The notes beneath the pieces are model-generated. The model was not told the DNA's origin and searched no databases. It was given only the letters and a program-made list of their open reading frames with translations. This document shows positions 47,001 to 56,046 of a stretch of DNA of 64,000 nt, piece by piece; position 1 is the stretch's first letter, and each line of letters begins with the position of its first letter. Origin of the DNA: Trichobilharzia szidati (lineage: Eukaryota; Platyhelminthes; Trematoda; Strigeidida; Schistosomatidae); assembly GCA_944472155.2 (NCBI GenBank), contig OX235271.1, positions 96,733,256-96,797,255 on the forward strand. Reading direction: 5' to 3'. The position numbers were made by a program, and so were the translations under genes.

Positions 47001-50000
47001 TCAAACGAAAATGCAATTAACAAACACGTTAATATAGACGAAATATACCAAGGTGACCAGAAAGTTTAAAATCCAAGCTAATAGAAAATGGTCAATACAT
47101 ATGTAAAGATGGTTACCGGGAGACGCACTTATATCACTCATAAAGAAATTTAAATCATTTCACTTTATGCTAAATATTGTGCTGAAGATGTTGTCCAGAA
47201 GGACAACGAAACCTCCGCAACCAAACCAACCAGCTCAGAGAACACTATTAATTGCAAATGACTCTCTATTCCTTATCGATCCTTTTTCTTTTTTTCCCTT
47301 GTAAATTACAGTACCTTGAAGTAATTTCATTTTCAAGAGGCTCAGCATTCCCGTATCTTCCTATCTATCTGTCCAACAGAATGATCAATTCACACAAAAC
47401 GTCTACAATCAAGTATCAAAGCTCAAAGACAACTGAACAACTTTTATTATTCGACCTATCTTCATCTTCACTATCATACTACTCATGGAAGAATCATTCA
47501 ATATGTTGGAAAAAACTTACAGAACAAACTACAACCCATGCATATGGGTGTAATGGTGAATGTGTGACATGTGGATTTACACTGAATTGACTTGTACCTA
47601 AAGCTACATAAGCTTCAAGTCCATAGCCCAATAATAGACAGCATAGTAGATTTGCATGATCAGGTACATCACCACGATTAGAAGATACAAAAGCCAACCC
47701 TAAAGGAAAAAAATGAGTAAATAGAAGTTAAAATCAGAAATTGTCATAATTTTTGTTTCAAGCCAGTGTAAATAAATATCTACAGAGACAATGATTCATG
47801 AAGTTGCTATTTCAAAAATATCAAGAGAAAATAATGGTTATAAAGAAAAAGGAAGAGAGTAAAAATTCATTCTTGATCGTGTTTTAAGTTAGATTTCATG
47901 AAGAACCAACATCAGTTAGAGGGATGATTGAAAAACCAAGGAGCACTGGACAGCGTTTCGTCTTATTTCGGGACCTTTGATTAATAAGGACATACGAAGG
48001 TCTATAGTTTGTGGGCCATAACTCCGGTGGAATCGTGGGGGGCGCACTGATGAAGAGTCCTGGAACAGGACGAAGCAGCTGCCTAATGCACCCTGGTTTC
48101 CGATAACCTCCTTAACCGGTTTTGGTTCGTGACGAAATCTAATAAGTGGAATTAAATGGATAACAGTTTAAATCATGGGTTGACGTCGGTGGCACAGCGG
48201 TTAGGACTCGCGCCGACCGGGCACGTGGTCCGCGGTCCGACCCCCGGCCGAAGGACACCTGATATCAATGGTCGGCCTTCAAAAATTTGGGCTACTGGTA
48301 TCACATGCTGGAAATTCTATACTTGTACCAAAAATACGGTCTGGAATCAAGCCATAATCAAAAATTAAAACTAAAAATTAATTAAAATTATCGGGAATCA
48401 AACAGCAAAGGATAAGTCTCTCTTATATCATTATGGAGCCTACAACCTCTAGTGAAATCAAAGCAATGACCTTCGTCTTAGTCGATTCGCGACGTGGTAC
48501 AGTCAGTTGGCGATTTAACTGCTGAACCCTGAGTATGGTTAGACACATTGATCTTGAGTCTTTATTAAAACTTTTTGAAGTCATACCATCCTTCAAAAAC
48601 CTATTGATTAATTAGTCCGTGATTCGCTATTGATAGCCATGAATACAATGTTTCAGCCCAAAATATTCTCACCAAGCAAAGTACTAAAATTAACGATACA
48701 TAGACAACAGGTAAATAGTTGTAAAACCAAAACAAATGAATATCGATTTAATTTGCTTTACTTTATAACAGAATGCAGTAAAGGCGTAAACGGAATGGGA
48801 GTAAAGTAGGCTTCATAAAAAGGAAATATACAATATGACCTTAGCATAAAGCTACTGCGACGAAAAGTAACTGTGATCAAGAATAACGGATGTTAGGCAA
48901 ACGGTAGATACATAATAAGAATTCTTTATCAGGTTGGCCATCAAATTGCTTCACTAACTACTCTTTTGACAGACTAATAAACCAAATATATAACATGGAT
49001 TTATAGATATAATCTAGCAGTAATTCATCACGCCTTTTATTTACCTAGAATCCCGGGAAAACAAGCAAAAATAGCCGGATAATTCAATAAAATGCTAAAC
49101 TAGGTGAACTCACCAGAACACCAACGTTCTTTTATCCCTGATCCAACACCATGGAATGGTTCATATGGTATAGTTGAAATAAAACGTGCAGCTACATATG
49201 GAGTCTCAAGTACATAACTCACACTGAGTGGATTAATGTAATTGCATACGAATCTGTGAAATGTATAAAAGTAAATAAATTTTTACTTTGTTCTACATAA
49301 TAATAATAATAATTTTCCAAAAGTGACAGTTGACACACGATTACCAAAGTGATGGTCACCTAACAGACAAACATTTGGTTTTAGTTATCGTAAGCCAGCT
49401 TCAGCGTCGGTGGCATAGCGGTTAGGACGCTCGCTGACCATGCACATGGTCCGGGGTTCGATCCCCGGCCAACGTGCCCCTTTACCTCGCTAACCCAAGA
49501 ATAACGCTGGTGAAGAGGAAAGGTTGGGCAAGAGGCTAGCCACCTCATCCTGTAAAATAAGCACTGCTACAGAAACTTCAAATCACAAGCTTGAATCCCT
49601 ATATTCCACTGGGGAATGTGAAGGAAAAAAAAGCCAGCTTCAAACCGGTTTGACTATGCACCAGGTAGTGTGAGGTAAATAAACATTCCACTTATATAGT
49701 TAAATGAAAAAAACTGAATAGCTGTCGATTTATCTATCAAATCTATACACCCTAGTAATCAGTATTGTGTGCTGTAAATGGATACTGTGTTGATATCATA
49801 TATCTGTGAACTAACTTGATTCAGGGCAAAAGATCAAGTGTCAGTGTTGCTCAAATACAAGGCTGAATATTTAATCCAGTGAGGTGTACTCGTATTGTGA
49901 CTGATTTGAATTCCAAACTATAAACAATAATCAGACAGTGAGTACTTACTCCAGGGAACAAAAACGACTGAAAGGTATCTAAAACTAAATTTATTCCACC

Positions 50001-53000
50001 AAGTAAGTTGCTTCCTAACCAATCAATATACAACACTTAAACCACATACTATACAATGAAAATACTAACCCTGCAGTTTACATCTTCTAACTTGAATGAA
50101 AATATTTCAATCGACGACTTTTAATTTCTCGTTAGTTTGCACACAAGTTCATCTCTAGTTAATGTAATTTCGCCCAACTACTTATTCAATTTCAGTAGTG
50201 TAACAAAGACTACAATTTATATATTATTATTATTGTTCCCTTGGGTCCCTAGTGGAACATAGGGCTTCAACTGCACGCCTTCACTTGCTTCTGTCTTCTG
50301 CTATACTTTTCACCTGCATCCATGCTAATCCATACTGTTTCAACTCCTCTTCACACAATCTCCTCCATGTCACCCTTGAACGTCCCACTCGCCGCTTCCC
50401 TTTCAGGTTCCACTCGAGCGTTGGCCTGACGCGCGATGTCACCCAGCGGCCTCTTCAGCGAGTGTCCAATCCATCTACACTTTCTCCTGCATATTTGTTG
50501 GGCGGTTGGTTCTTGTTCCGTTTGTTCCCATAGTTTCTTGTTGGTGATTCTTTCCGGCCATCTGATATTCAGTATAGAACGAAGACAGTTGTTGAAAAAG
50601 GTCTGCAACCTGTTGGAAATATTCTTTCTGACCAGCCAAGTTTCTGATCCGTATAGCAAAACTGACTTGAAATTTGTATTGAAAATCCGAATTTTGTTGT
50701 TGATGGTGAGTGACGAAGATTTCCGGATTGGTTTCAGGTGGATGAATGTGTTTCTCGCCTTCCAAATTCTCGATTTGACATCTTCGTTCGTTCCTCGTGT
50801 AGTCGAGACAATGCTCCCTAGATAAGTGGATGAAGTAACCTCTTTCAAATCCCTCCCGTTGATGGTGATTGGCACTGGATGTTGCTGCTGTTGTTGGTTG
50901 GTTATTTTCATAACCTCCGTCTTCTCTATGTTCACCTGGAGTCCTGTCTTTGCTGCTTCTTCGACCAGTTTGTCAGTTTTTGCTTGTAATTCTTCGATTT
51001 TGTGTGACATCAAACATAAATCATCCCCGAAATCCAGGTCTTCTAGGTTCTTCACGTCGGTCCAAGTTACCCCAGTCTTCTCGTTTCCCACTGTCTGACA
51101 CATAATCCAGTCCCTCACAATTAGAAATATCACTGGTGATAATAAGCACTGTTGTCTGACTCCTGTGTTTTAACTCCAAACGCCTTATTAGTTTTATTAT
51201 TTCAGTGAGTGACTAATGTTATCCTGTGGTACCTAGAAGTCCAAAGATTGACAGTATTTTGTTGAGAAGTCTTTTACTAACTTTACAATGTTAATTCCTT
51301 AACGGCACTAGCTGTTGAAGTAAATAAAGCCAGGGTTTGTATAAAATGTGATTCCCTTATTCGCTTATTTTTTTAAGAAACCAGAAAACTGAGCAGCTGC
51401 ACCACTGATAAAATCTTTCATCATAATACAAAACCTTGTGTCTCAAATAAAAGCAAGTTTAAAAAAAGTGCAACAAACTGACTGTGTATGTCCATTCTCA
51501 TCAGTAGCAAATATTTTGACAAGTCGATCAGTGAAAAAACCTTCACGTAATTGTGTTAGTTCACGCCACCATTGACGAACATAATTAGTAAATGAATTTT
51601 CTCTTTCAACAGCTCGAGCTGATTCCAACTGGAAATGTGCTTGTGTTAATGAAGGTGAGAGTTGTTTTAATCTGTATGAGCCATGGTGAGTTATGTTAGA
51701 CATTTTTGAATCTAATGGATTTTCTGAACGACGGCAGTATTTTGTTTCAGTGAATTCTTTAGGACTTATCAAAGAAAGCCGTAAATCAAGAATACCTGCA
51801 GGTACCTAGAAAAAAAGGTAGATAAATAAAATTTTAATATTAGTATACAAACAGGATTTACATATGCCAGATAAACTTAATGAATAAACTCAATCTTTCA
51901 AAAGAACATTTACACTTGGAGTTCACCTTAATAAAAATATAGGAATTGACTCAATTTTCATGTTTAGGAGGAAATAAACCGCAGTAGAAATTAGATCTAA
52001 TGCAAGGCAGACTTCAACTGGTAATGTCTGGTAACGTCCCTGAAGAGTGAGGCTGTTAAATATCAGATGTATGATTTCTCAAAGTTAATTGTTCTTTGAG
52101 CCAAATATTTGGTCGTCAAACACTCTTATGTCATACTAGACATCTGTTTAGCTAAAAGGAAAAGCGACTAGCTGAACTACATATGAATATTTACAACATT
52201 CTGTTTCATCAGTCACAAAAATACAACTTTCTTGTGGTTCGTTCAAACAAAGGAGAACAATCACTAAGTTTAATGCATTTTACTTTGGGAAACTTGAAGG
52301 AATATAAATTAATAAGTTGTGACTTAAGCTTACACTTCTATGGATTGAACAACACAGCTGGTAACCGTAAGGAAGAAGTTTTTAGATGTCCATGCTATTG
52401 TTATTACTACAGCTTTCAAGGGGAAGCTGATGAGATGATTACTATTGGGCAATTGAATCGCTATTGTTGGATTCACCTCTCCTTTTACTTGTAACGAAAA
52501 CAAACTGATCATATTGCTCACTTACTTGAAGAAGGATAGCGAGGATACAGTTTCATAGTACACGACCACAATTAGTAAACAAAGTATCAACCGAACAAAA
52601 AAAGAAAGTGTTCAAGGCCTAAAACTTAGGCAATTCAGGGTTATTTAAATTCTGAATTCATCAGTACTCATCAAGAAATGTAAATGCAAACCAACATAAA
52701 TTATATTGTACTCCTATGGCAAGTTCTACAGCTTCCTGATAACATTTCCAGCTTTATCAATAGAAGTTAATCAGCACTTAAGAATAAATGATGTGATACT
52801 TAATATTCGTCAATAACCATTCAATGGAAAGTTAATTGGTGCATGGTGACTAGCAGTGGAATCCAGGATGTGCATTTCGTCCTATTTGGGACTCATCAAC
52901 TGGATGTACCTGCATTCCGCAGTGAGTGATGATGTTCCCACCGAGAATCGAACCCAGTGCCTATAGTTTCAAACGCCAAAGGTTTATCCACTAGATCACT

Positions 53001-56000
53001 TGAGCCACGAGAGCCACCTCTTGTGTAACGGGTCATATTAATTATTTAAGTGAATTTTAGATTTTCCCTTCGATTGATTGGGCCGAAGTGCACTGCGTTC
53101 GAGCCTCGGTGGGAACATCATCACTCACTGCGGAATGCAGGTACATCCAGTGACGATTCCCAAATAGGACGAAATGCGCATCTTGGATTCCCCTGCTAGT
53201 CGCCATCCACCAATTAACTTCTAATTATATGCTCAGACATAGTCGAAGCATCTGCACAAGAAGCCGACATGTCAACCTGAGACCGAGCACTTCGGTCCAA
53301 TCAATTGACGGGAAAATCTAAAATTCAATTAAACCATTCAATGCATTCGTAAAATCAGCTTCGCATTTGTGTTCTATAACAAGCTGGACAAAAATCTATG
53401 CCACAGTGATCCTGAAGTCTGTTATTTCTGGTCCTCTAATAAGACACTGTATTGATCATGTGAGAACTGTGAATCAGACCTTTTTCATTTCAGCTATATA
53501 CTGTTTGTTCAGCTTTTATGTCATTTAGAGAAAGTAGAATATCTGTTATTTATCATACTTGTAAGCAAGTTGGTTCTTGATAATATACATTGCCAGTGAA
53601 TATTTCTAATTCGCCCGCGTTTAACTATAATGATGATACTTCATGATTGTCATTCTATACGTGATGTTGAAACTTCTGACAGTTCATTGCAAAAATCTAC
53701 TAAGATCCATGGCAACAATGACATCCACAGTCAATGAGAGAGTATCCATGTTTTATTCAAGACTGATTTCTTTCTCTAAAATCAAAGAATTGTGGATACT
53801 GATAACATATTTTGTGATACCTCACTGCTCAGGTGATTTCGTAAACCAGCAAATAAATATTTTGGCTTTAAAATACTTTGATAATTCTCTGTCTGTCTGT
53901 CTAGATTCAACATAGAACTTGGCACCGAAGTGCAGCAGTTCGAGTTGCCACGATAATTACCACAGATATAGAGTTGAACTTCTTAAGGACTATTTATCCC
54001 TGTTCAGGAAAAATGTATCAGTGATAGAACTCTAATTTTTATACAGCCAATAATAAATGACTTCATCTGTTGTTATCCCGGGCACACCAATAAGGACGAA
54101 GCATATTCTGAGAAACCAATTAGCCAAGTCACTGAAAATGCCAAAATAACTTATCAAAATATATTTATCAAAACTATAAGTGGAACTTTTCCTTCTTTTT
54201 ACTCTTCAAACAGTGCTATCTAAACGAATGAGCTCTTGAATTAAATTTGAGGTCTTGTTTGAATATAAACTGACTTGAACTAAACCACACATGAAGGTAA
54301 CGAGCGTTCTCCCGCTGTCACCTAGCAATGGTACTTGCTTACAGGGGATTATAGTGATAGATTACACTCCCTTTGAAGACGCTAATAGACACTACAATAA
54401 ATCACAATAAAACGTCAGCGGTGATTAAGAAAACAAATAAATGTTCAGTTCATCGGAAATCAAATTAAAACGATATCCGCACTGAACTAACTTACTTTGC
54501 AATCAGGATCTGTGCTCTGTAGTTCCAAAGATGCATTGGTAGTCCAGTGATAAGGGCTGACTTCTGTACACTTGGAGTTACCCAGAAGATATGGACGCCA
54601 ATCAAAGTAAGCTGAAGCAACTAAACTCCTTCTTCCAGTCGATAATTTAGTTGATGTGATTACAATTTGTAATAAGGAAACAGGTTTGCCGACCAACAGT
54701 TGTTCAAGATTTACCTTATGAAGACGAAAATACGAGTAAAGGACTTTACATGGATGAGAATGGAAAGTATCTAACATTCTTTAAGCTCCACTGTGATAAA
54801 CAAAATAGTACAACCTACAAACATCAGTCCTAAAAAGTATGATAATTTTTAAGATCTCTCAGTGATCAATATTTATTAGCACAAATTAGCACAAAATTGA
54901 ATGTAGTCACAACGGAAAATACGATTATTTAGCAACCAAAATATTTCTGAAAGTTAATAAACCGCGTTTCTTTCTGCTTTTTAAACTTCTGCATATAACC
55001 AGTGTTTGTGCTTCAAAAGTCCCCGAGCTATGTGTATTCTTATAATACCACTCACAGACGCTACAGTGAAATCTCCTAATGAGGGACCACATTATTTATG
55101 CCACTACTCTGTAGAGTATCGGATTTATAGGTGATACGTAAGTGTATTGGACCTACCAATTTCAACCTGAAACTAGTATATAAAATACTATGTTTACAGT
55201 GGGAGGCAGCACTAGCTCATCTTAGTTACTTCACTTAGAACACTGCACTATAATATGAATTGGACTTTAAAGTACATTATATACACAACAGTATATAGTA
55301 GTCTTGAAAAAATAACAAATTTGAGAGCCAATGTAGTCCTTAGGTGGAGAGGGTTCTTTATAATCTTAGTACACCAAAAGGCTGAGTATGGATAGAATGC
55401 TGGATGACTTTTATTGAATTTGTTAGGTAGATTCAGCCTACAGCACATAGGAACAATAATTATTCTAGCCTAATCATGATTGCACTATATGCACAGACTT
55501 TTATGAGTTAAATGAGATGTTAAATTAGAATAAAACATGATTGGAACAAAAACCTACATCTTTTTTTTCATCAGTGTCGTCAGAATGAAGTTCAAAACAA
55601 AAGGACTGGTTGATAACTGGTTCTGTGGAACAGTAAAAGTGTCTGCCATGAAATCTAGAGTTTTTATAAGCTATGTCCAGTTGCATTTTAATATCAGAGC
55701 TCTTAGATTCCTCAATTTGGATATCTTCGTAAGTTTGAAGGTGGTTTGTGAATGCCCTTCCTTGTAAAATCTCAACAGTTAAGACCAGTTTGGCATTCGG
55801 TATGTGGAAATTATAATCTTGAAAACTCAAATTTTGTCCAGCACTTAGAAGAGATTTCGAACTCTCCTTGGATTTGATTCTGTGAACCAGCTTATCGACA
55901 ATACCTTTTGACCTTAACAATTCTAATAATTGGCACTTATTTCCAGGGAAAGCATCACTATCTTCCAATCGAATGGCTGATTTTATTTCAGATATGATTT

Positions 56001-56046
56001 CTTCTTCTGATAATGCCTCAGTAATTAGATTGTACAATCCAGTCAT
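37427..56046 (-). CDS. CEP76: CEP76 orthologue, seven exons read, last exon not found
   Basis: Centrosomal protein of 76 kDa; in vertebrates it sits at centrioles, limits centriole re-duplication and binds CP110. Spliced minus-strand exons 55558-56046, 54496-54714, 51483-51805, 49114-49253, 47521-47699, 43406-43594 and 37427-37816 all have GT donors and AG acceptors and join in phase, giving about 643 codons. The alignment to human CEP76 as I know it is collinear: an N-terminal LLRSKGIVDKLV helix, the C2 region (SLVASAYFDWR), QWWRE and RLVKIFATDENG, then the transglutaminase-like region (PDHANLLCCLLLGYGLEAYV, ITFWDAITGRRY, TIGCLYNH) and YVPKDFIFKSYPIQ near the end. An upstream in-frame TGA supports the start. 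Positions equivalent to the catalytic Cys and His read V and Y. The final ~50 residues are missing. Introns hold many transposons. Confidence 0.92.
39320..39418 (+). repeat. Hammerhead SINE family A, left half, split by PLE insertion
   Basis: The B-box region (GTTCAAATCCCGGTGGGTGC), CTGATGA, ATCCCGAACCAGGAC and GAAAC end at 39418. The right half resumes at 41747 with AGGACAAAACAGTTGTCCAG. AGGACGAAAC at 39409 and AGGACAAAAC at 41747 are the two sides of the break, the probable target duplication of the inserted PLE. Confidence 0.75.
40189..41706 (+). mobile_element. Penelope-like element (family 2), nested copy
   Basis: Inverted repeats of about 180 bp (40222-40403 and 41534-41709) flank a body with the RT start YGLPKIHKKQVPLR (40405), an inverted hammerhead-bearing terminal piece (about 40505-40640), and an RT-distal to GIY-YIG frame. 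The direct repeat AAAGAAAATTCT lies at 40177-40188 and 41707-41718. The RT palm is deleted. The right arm has CTGACGA...CGAAA near 41636. Confidence 0.82.
40652..41284 (+). CDS. RT-distal linker and GIY-YIG endonuclease of Penelope-like element
   Basis: A 210-residue frame: MERLEDGSLQKSIYRKPTWK, the EKTLKSNGYPQRLINKY linker, YPAAKIVPVHRTTCSLVQSK, then the nuclease FTCICGSSYIGRTERRAYLR, FSEHVPKSLCLKGTN and IARHLLDMGHGS. The CxCGxxYIGR core of the GIY-YIG fold is intact. In full elements this follows the RT palm with the YVDD motif, which is missing here, so the frame is a non-autonomous remnant. It is the most intact copy of this family in the window (compare 15195-15588). Confidence 0.8.
   Translation: MERLEDGSLQKSIYRKPTWKGQYLHFKSFCPNSFKRGLVKTLHYRARRICSIEKLEEEFEFLEKTLKSNGYPQRLINKYGRSEVTSVKQITVGKKPIYLQLDYKGENIAGMVNRRLSTSLAIAYPAAKIVPVHRTTCSLVQSKIDRYPSHVNSNCIYKFTCICGSSYIGRTERRAYLRFSEHVPKSLCLKGTNALNSAIARHLLDMGHGS
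41747..41835 (+). repeat. Hammerhead SINE family A, right half
   Basis: Continues the copy cut at 39418: GTTGTCCAGTACTCCATAG, TTTTTCATTGGTTCCCTAAC and TGATCTCAGCTCGTGATCAG are the normal tail of family A. Confidence 0.7.
42277..43232 (-). mobile_element. Merlin-type DNA transposon, copy 2, with 8-bp target duplication
   Basis: Terminal inverted repeats (GGCAACTGTAAAGAATAGGA at left, complement of GGCAACTCTAAAGAATAGCA at right) enclose a minus-strand transposase. The perfect 8-bp direct repeat TACTCAAG flanks it (42269-42276 and 43233-43240), as expected for Merlin (8-9 bp). Length 956 bp, the same as copy 1. It lies in CEP76 intron 6. Confidence 0.95.
42360..42905 (-). pseudogene. Merlin / IS1595-type transposase, in-frame stop
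   Basis: The minus frame reads KYDRGRMSVYQE, TAG (42848-42846), VLGIYDTNLQKGYIEMI, RSAGVLLPIIQCLVLPGTT, HTDEWSSYSQLW, ETHTNSIESFWIHLRKRI and SYLDEFMYRTWFNM. The KYxRGR motif and the D (HTDEW) and E (IESFW) of the catalytic triad are present. The C-terminal part is open to 42258, beyond the useful protein end. The TAG falls where related transposases have the W of QWVFG, and copy 1 has the same stop. Confidence 0.88.
43406..43594 (-). CDS. CEP76: CEP76 exon 6
   Basis: 63 residues, DNYHKITFWDAITGRRY to KVIDCLFNLK; acceptor ATTAACTTGAAG, donor GTAAAT. It matches ITFWESLTGHRY and TIGCVFNHQMF of the human protein. Phase 0 on both sides. A Merlin transposon begins about 170 bp downstream, in intron 6. 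Confidence 0.9.
43973..44465 (-). mobile_element. Non-LTR retrotransposon (family 1), 3' end with (ATT)n tail
   Basis: The 3' end TTCCTCTAGGAACTAGAGG lies next to an ATT-type microsatellite of about 40 bp at 43973-44013 (on minus AAT repeats). The minus strand then shows relics of the C-terminal region up to YGSETW-like sequence near 44450. Heavily shifted. It lies in CEP76 intron 5, same strand as the gene. Confidence 0.8.
45590..47069 (+). pseudogene. Penelope-like RT + GIY-YIG polyprotein, a few breaks
   Basis: Four open pieces (45590-45824, 45830-46068, 46086-46709, 46710-47069) follow the order of a Penelope RT and GIY-YIG nuclease. The RT palm has the YVDD box, and the upstream LHKPNIPLRPIVS finger motif is intact. 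The nuclease reads LNCMNCNKHFISQSGRPLRI; the second motif FISQS has lost the usual YIGQS found in the copy at 17018. Stops at about 45824, 46068 and 46708 make it inactive, but the changes are few, so it is a young copy. Confidence 0.88.
45590..47260 (+). mobile_element. Near-complete Penelope-like element (family 1) in CEP76 intron 5
   Basis: RT motifs in order: FYGRIQLHKPNIPLRPIVSP (45695), MVSFDVTALYTSI (45898), GTPMGSPISGLIAEAVMQRL (46085), VWVRYVDDTFVII (46175), IPFLDVLIRR (46305), followed by the GIY-YIG nuclease at 46741-47069 and the family 3' end to 47260. A hammerhead-like core lies at 47181-47220. The element is on the strand opposite to CEP76, and its right end is about 260 bp from exon 5. 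Confidence 0.9.
47521..47699 (-). CDS. CEP76: CEP76 exon 5, core of transglutaminase-like domain
   Basis: After acceptor TTTTTCCTTTAG: GLAFVSSNRGDVPDHANLLC, CLLLGYGLEAYVALGT, a stretch rich in P/H/S and HPYAWVVVCS; donor GTAAGT. In human CEP76 the matching places read GDCEDHANLL and PHAWVM, so the Cys and His expected in a transglutaminase/peptidase triad are V and Y here. A PLE insertion ends about 260 bp downstream of the donor. Confidence 0.9.
47885..48150. repeat. Head-to-head inverted pair of hammerhead SINE family A
   Basis: The minus part 47885-48000 (TTTCGTCTTATTTCGGGACC) is followed by the plus part 48010-48150, whose core reads CTGATGA, GTCCTGGAACAGGAC, GAAG. The stem II of the plus copy is a perfect 6-bp helix GTCCTG/CAGGAC. 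The tRNA-like heads are strongly reduced. No clear target duplication. Confidence 0.65.
48180..48375 (+). repeat. tRNA-derived SINE family D
   Basis: tRNA-like head (GTCGGTGGCACAGCGGTTAG, B box GGTCCGACCCC), then ACACCTGATATCAATGGTCG, GGGCTACTGGTATCACATGC and GGAATCAAGCCATAATCAAA. Matches the minus-strand copy at 5600-5795. Confidence 0.8.
48376..49110. other. CEP76 intron 4 remainder, no feature
   Basis: AT-rich intron sequence with no recognised element. Confidence 0.35.
49114..49253 (-). CDS. CEP76: CEP76 exon 4
   Basis: 140 bp after acceptor CATTTCACAG. The reading QFVCNYINPLSVSYVLETPY and VAARFISTIPYEPFHGVGSG matches the human VCSYVKPL...LLDTPRQAARFV region. It ends KERWCS plus one base before donor GTGAGT. 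It contains no frame above 60 codons, so frame-length scans miss it; the phase match to both neighbours supports it. Confidence 0.88.
49404..49630 (+). repeat. tRNA-derived SINE family C, clean full-length copy
   Basis: Head GCGTCGGTGGCATAGCGGTT, A box and GGGGTTCGATCCCC B box, body GAAAGGTTGGGCAAGAGGCT, and tail ATTCCACTGGGGAATGTGA followed by A-rich sequence. The 12-bp direct repeat AAGCCAGCTTCA lies at 49392-49403 and 49631-49642. This copy is the best reference for the family in the window. Confidence 0.94.
50222..51175 (-). mobile_element. Non-LTR retrotransposon (family 1) in CEP76 intron 3
   Basis: The minus frame 50351-51133 (260 residues) is nearly intact from LSPVIFLIVRDWI through FGDDLCLMSHKIEELQAK, GLQVNIEKTEVM, STYLGSIVSTTRGTNEDVKS, IRIFNTNFKSVLLYGSETW, IRWPERITNKKLWEQTEQEP and RRKCRWIGHSLKRPLGDIAR, then a frameshift before the GRP-TWRR end. 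It has FGDD where FADD is normal. The 3' end at 50222-50245 has an AATAATAATA tail on minus. It is 5'-truncated within the RT palm. Confidence 0.92.
51483..51805 (-). CDS. CEP76: CEP76 exon 3
   Basis: Starts VPAGILDLRLSLISPKEF after acceptor TTTTTTCTAG and ends within the codon for Q after DENGHT; donor GTCAGT. It holds NYVRQWWRELTQLR and DRLVKIFATDENG, both strongly conserved in CEP76. The segment between (residues about 20-50 of the exon) is an insertion relative to vertebrates. Two bases carry over to exon 4. Confidence 0.88.
52827..53331. repeat. Inverted pair of hammerhead family B (Sm-alpha type) with target duplication
   Basis: The minus part 52831-53045 carries the hammerhead near 52858-52915 and a tRNA-like head near 52950-53010. 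The plus part from about 53090 carries GAGCCTCGGTGGGAACATC, the core CCAGTGACGATTCCC, AAATAGGAC, GAAATGCGCATC, TTGGATTCC, and continues to 53331. The 12-bp direct repeat AACCATTCAATG flanks the whole block (52815-52826 and 53332-53343). It lies in CEP76 intron 2. Confidence 0.9.
54496..54714 (-). CDS. CEP76: CEP76 exon 2
   Basis: 73 residues from VNLEQLLVGKPVSLLQI to STDPDCK; acceptor TTCGTCTTCATAAG, donor GTAAGT. It completes the C2-like domain with SLVASAYFDWRPYLL, equivalent to TTLVASYFLEWRSVL in the human protein. Both borders are phase 0. Confidence 0.9.
55558..56046 (-). CDS. CEP76: CEP76 exon 1
   Basis: Codes 163 residues, starting MTGLYNLITEALSEEEI and ending DDTDEKKD; donor GTAGGT at 55557. 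It holds the N-terminal helix region (LLELLRSKGIVDKLV) and the beginning of the C2-like domain (AKLVLTVEILQGRAFTNHL). An in-frame TGA sits 9 bases before the ATG, so no longer N terminus is likely on this exon. No 5' UTR intron or promoter could be placed. Phase 0. Confidence 0.9.

Noticed and set aside
47252..47590. 112-residue plus-strand frame
   Set aside because: Its distal part runs antisense over CEP76 exon 5 and its beginning overlaps the PLE 3' end; it has no own motif.
50826..51098. Cys/Ser-rich plus-strand frame resembling a membrane protein
   Set aside because: Mirror frame of the RT region of the LINE at 50222-51175.
52183..52494. 103-residue plus-strand frame inside CEP76 intron 2
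   Set aside because: No recognisable domain, no splice or start context, antisense to the gene; probably chance.
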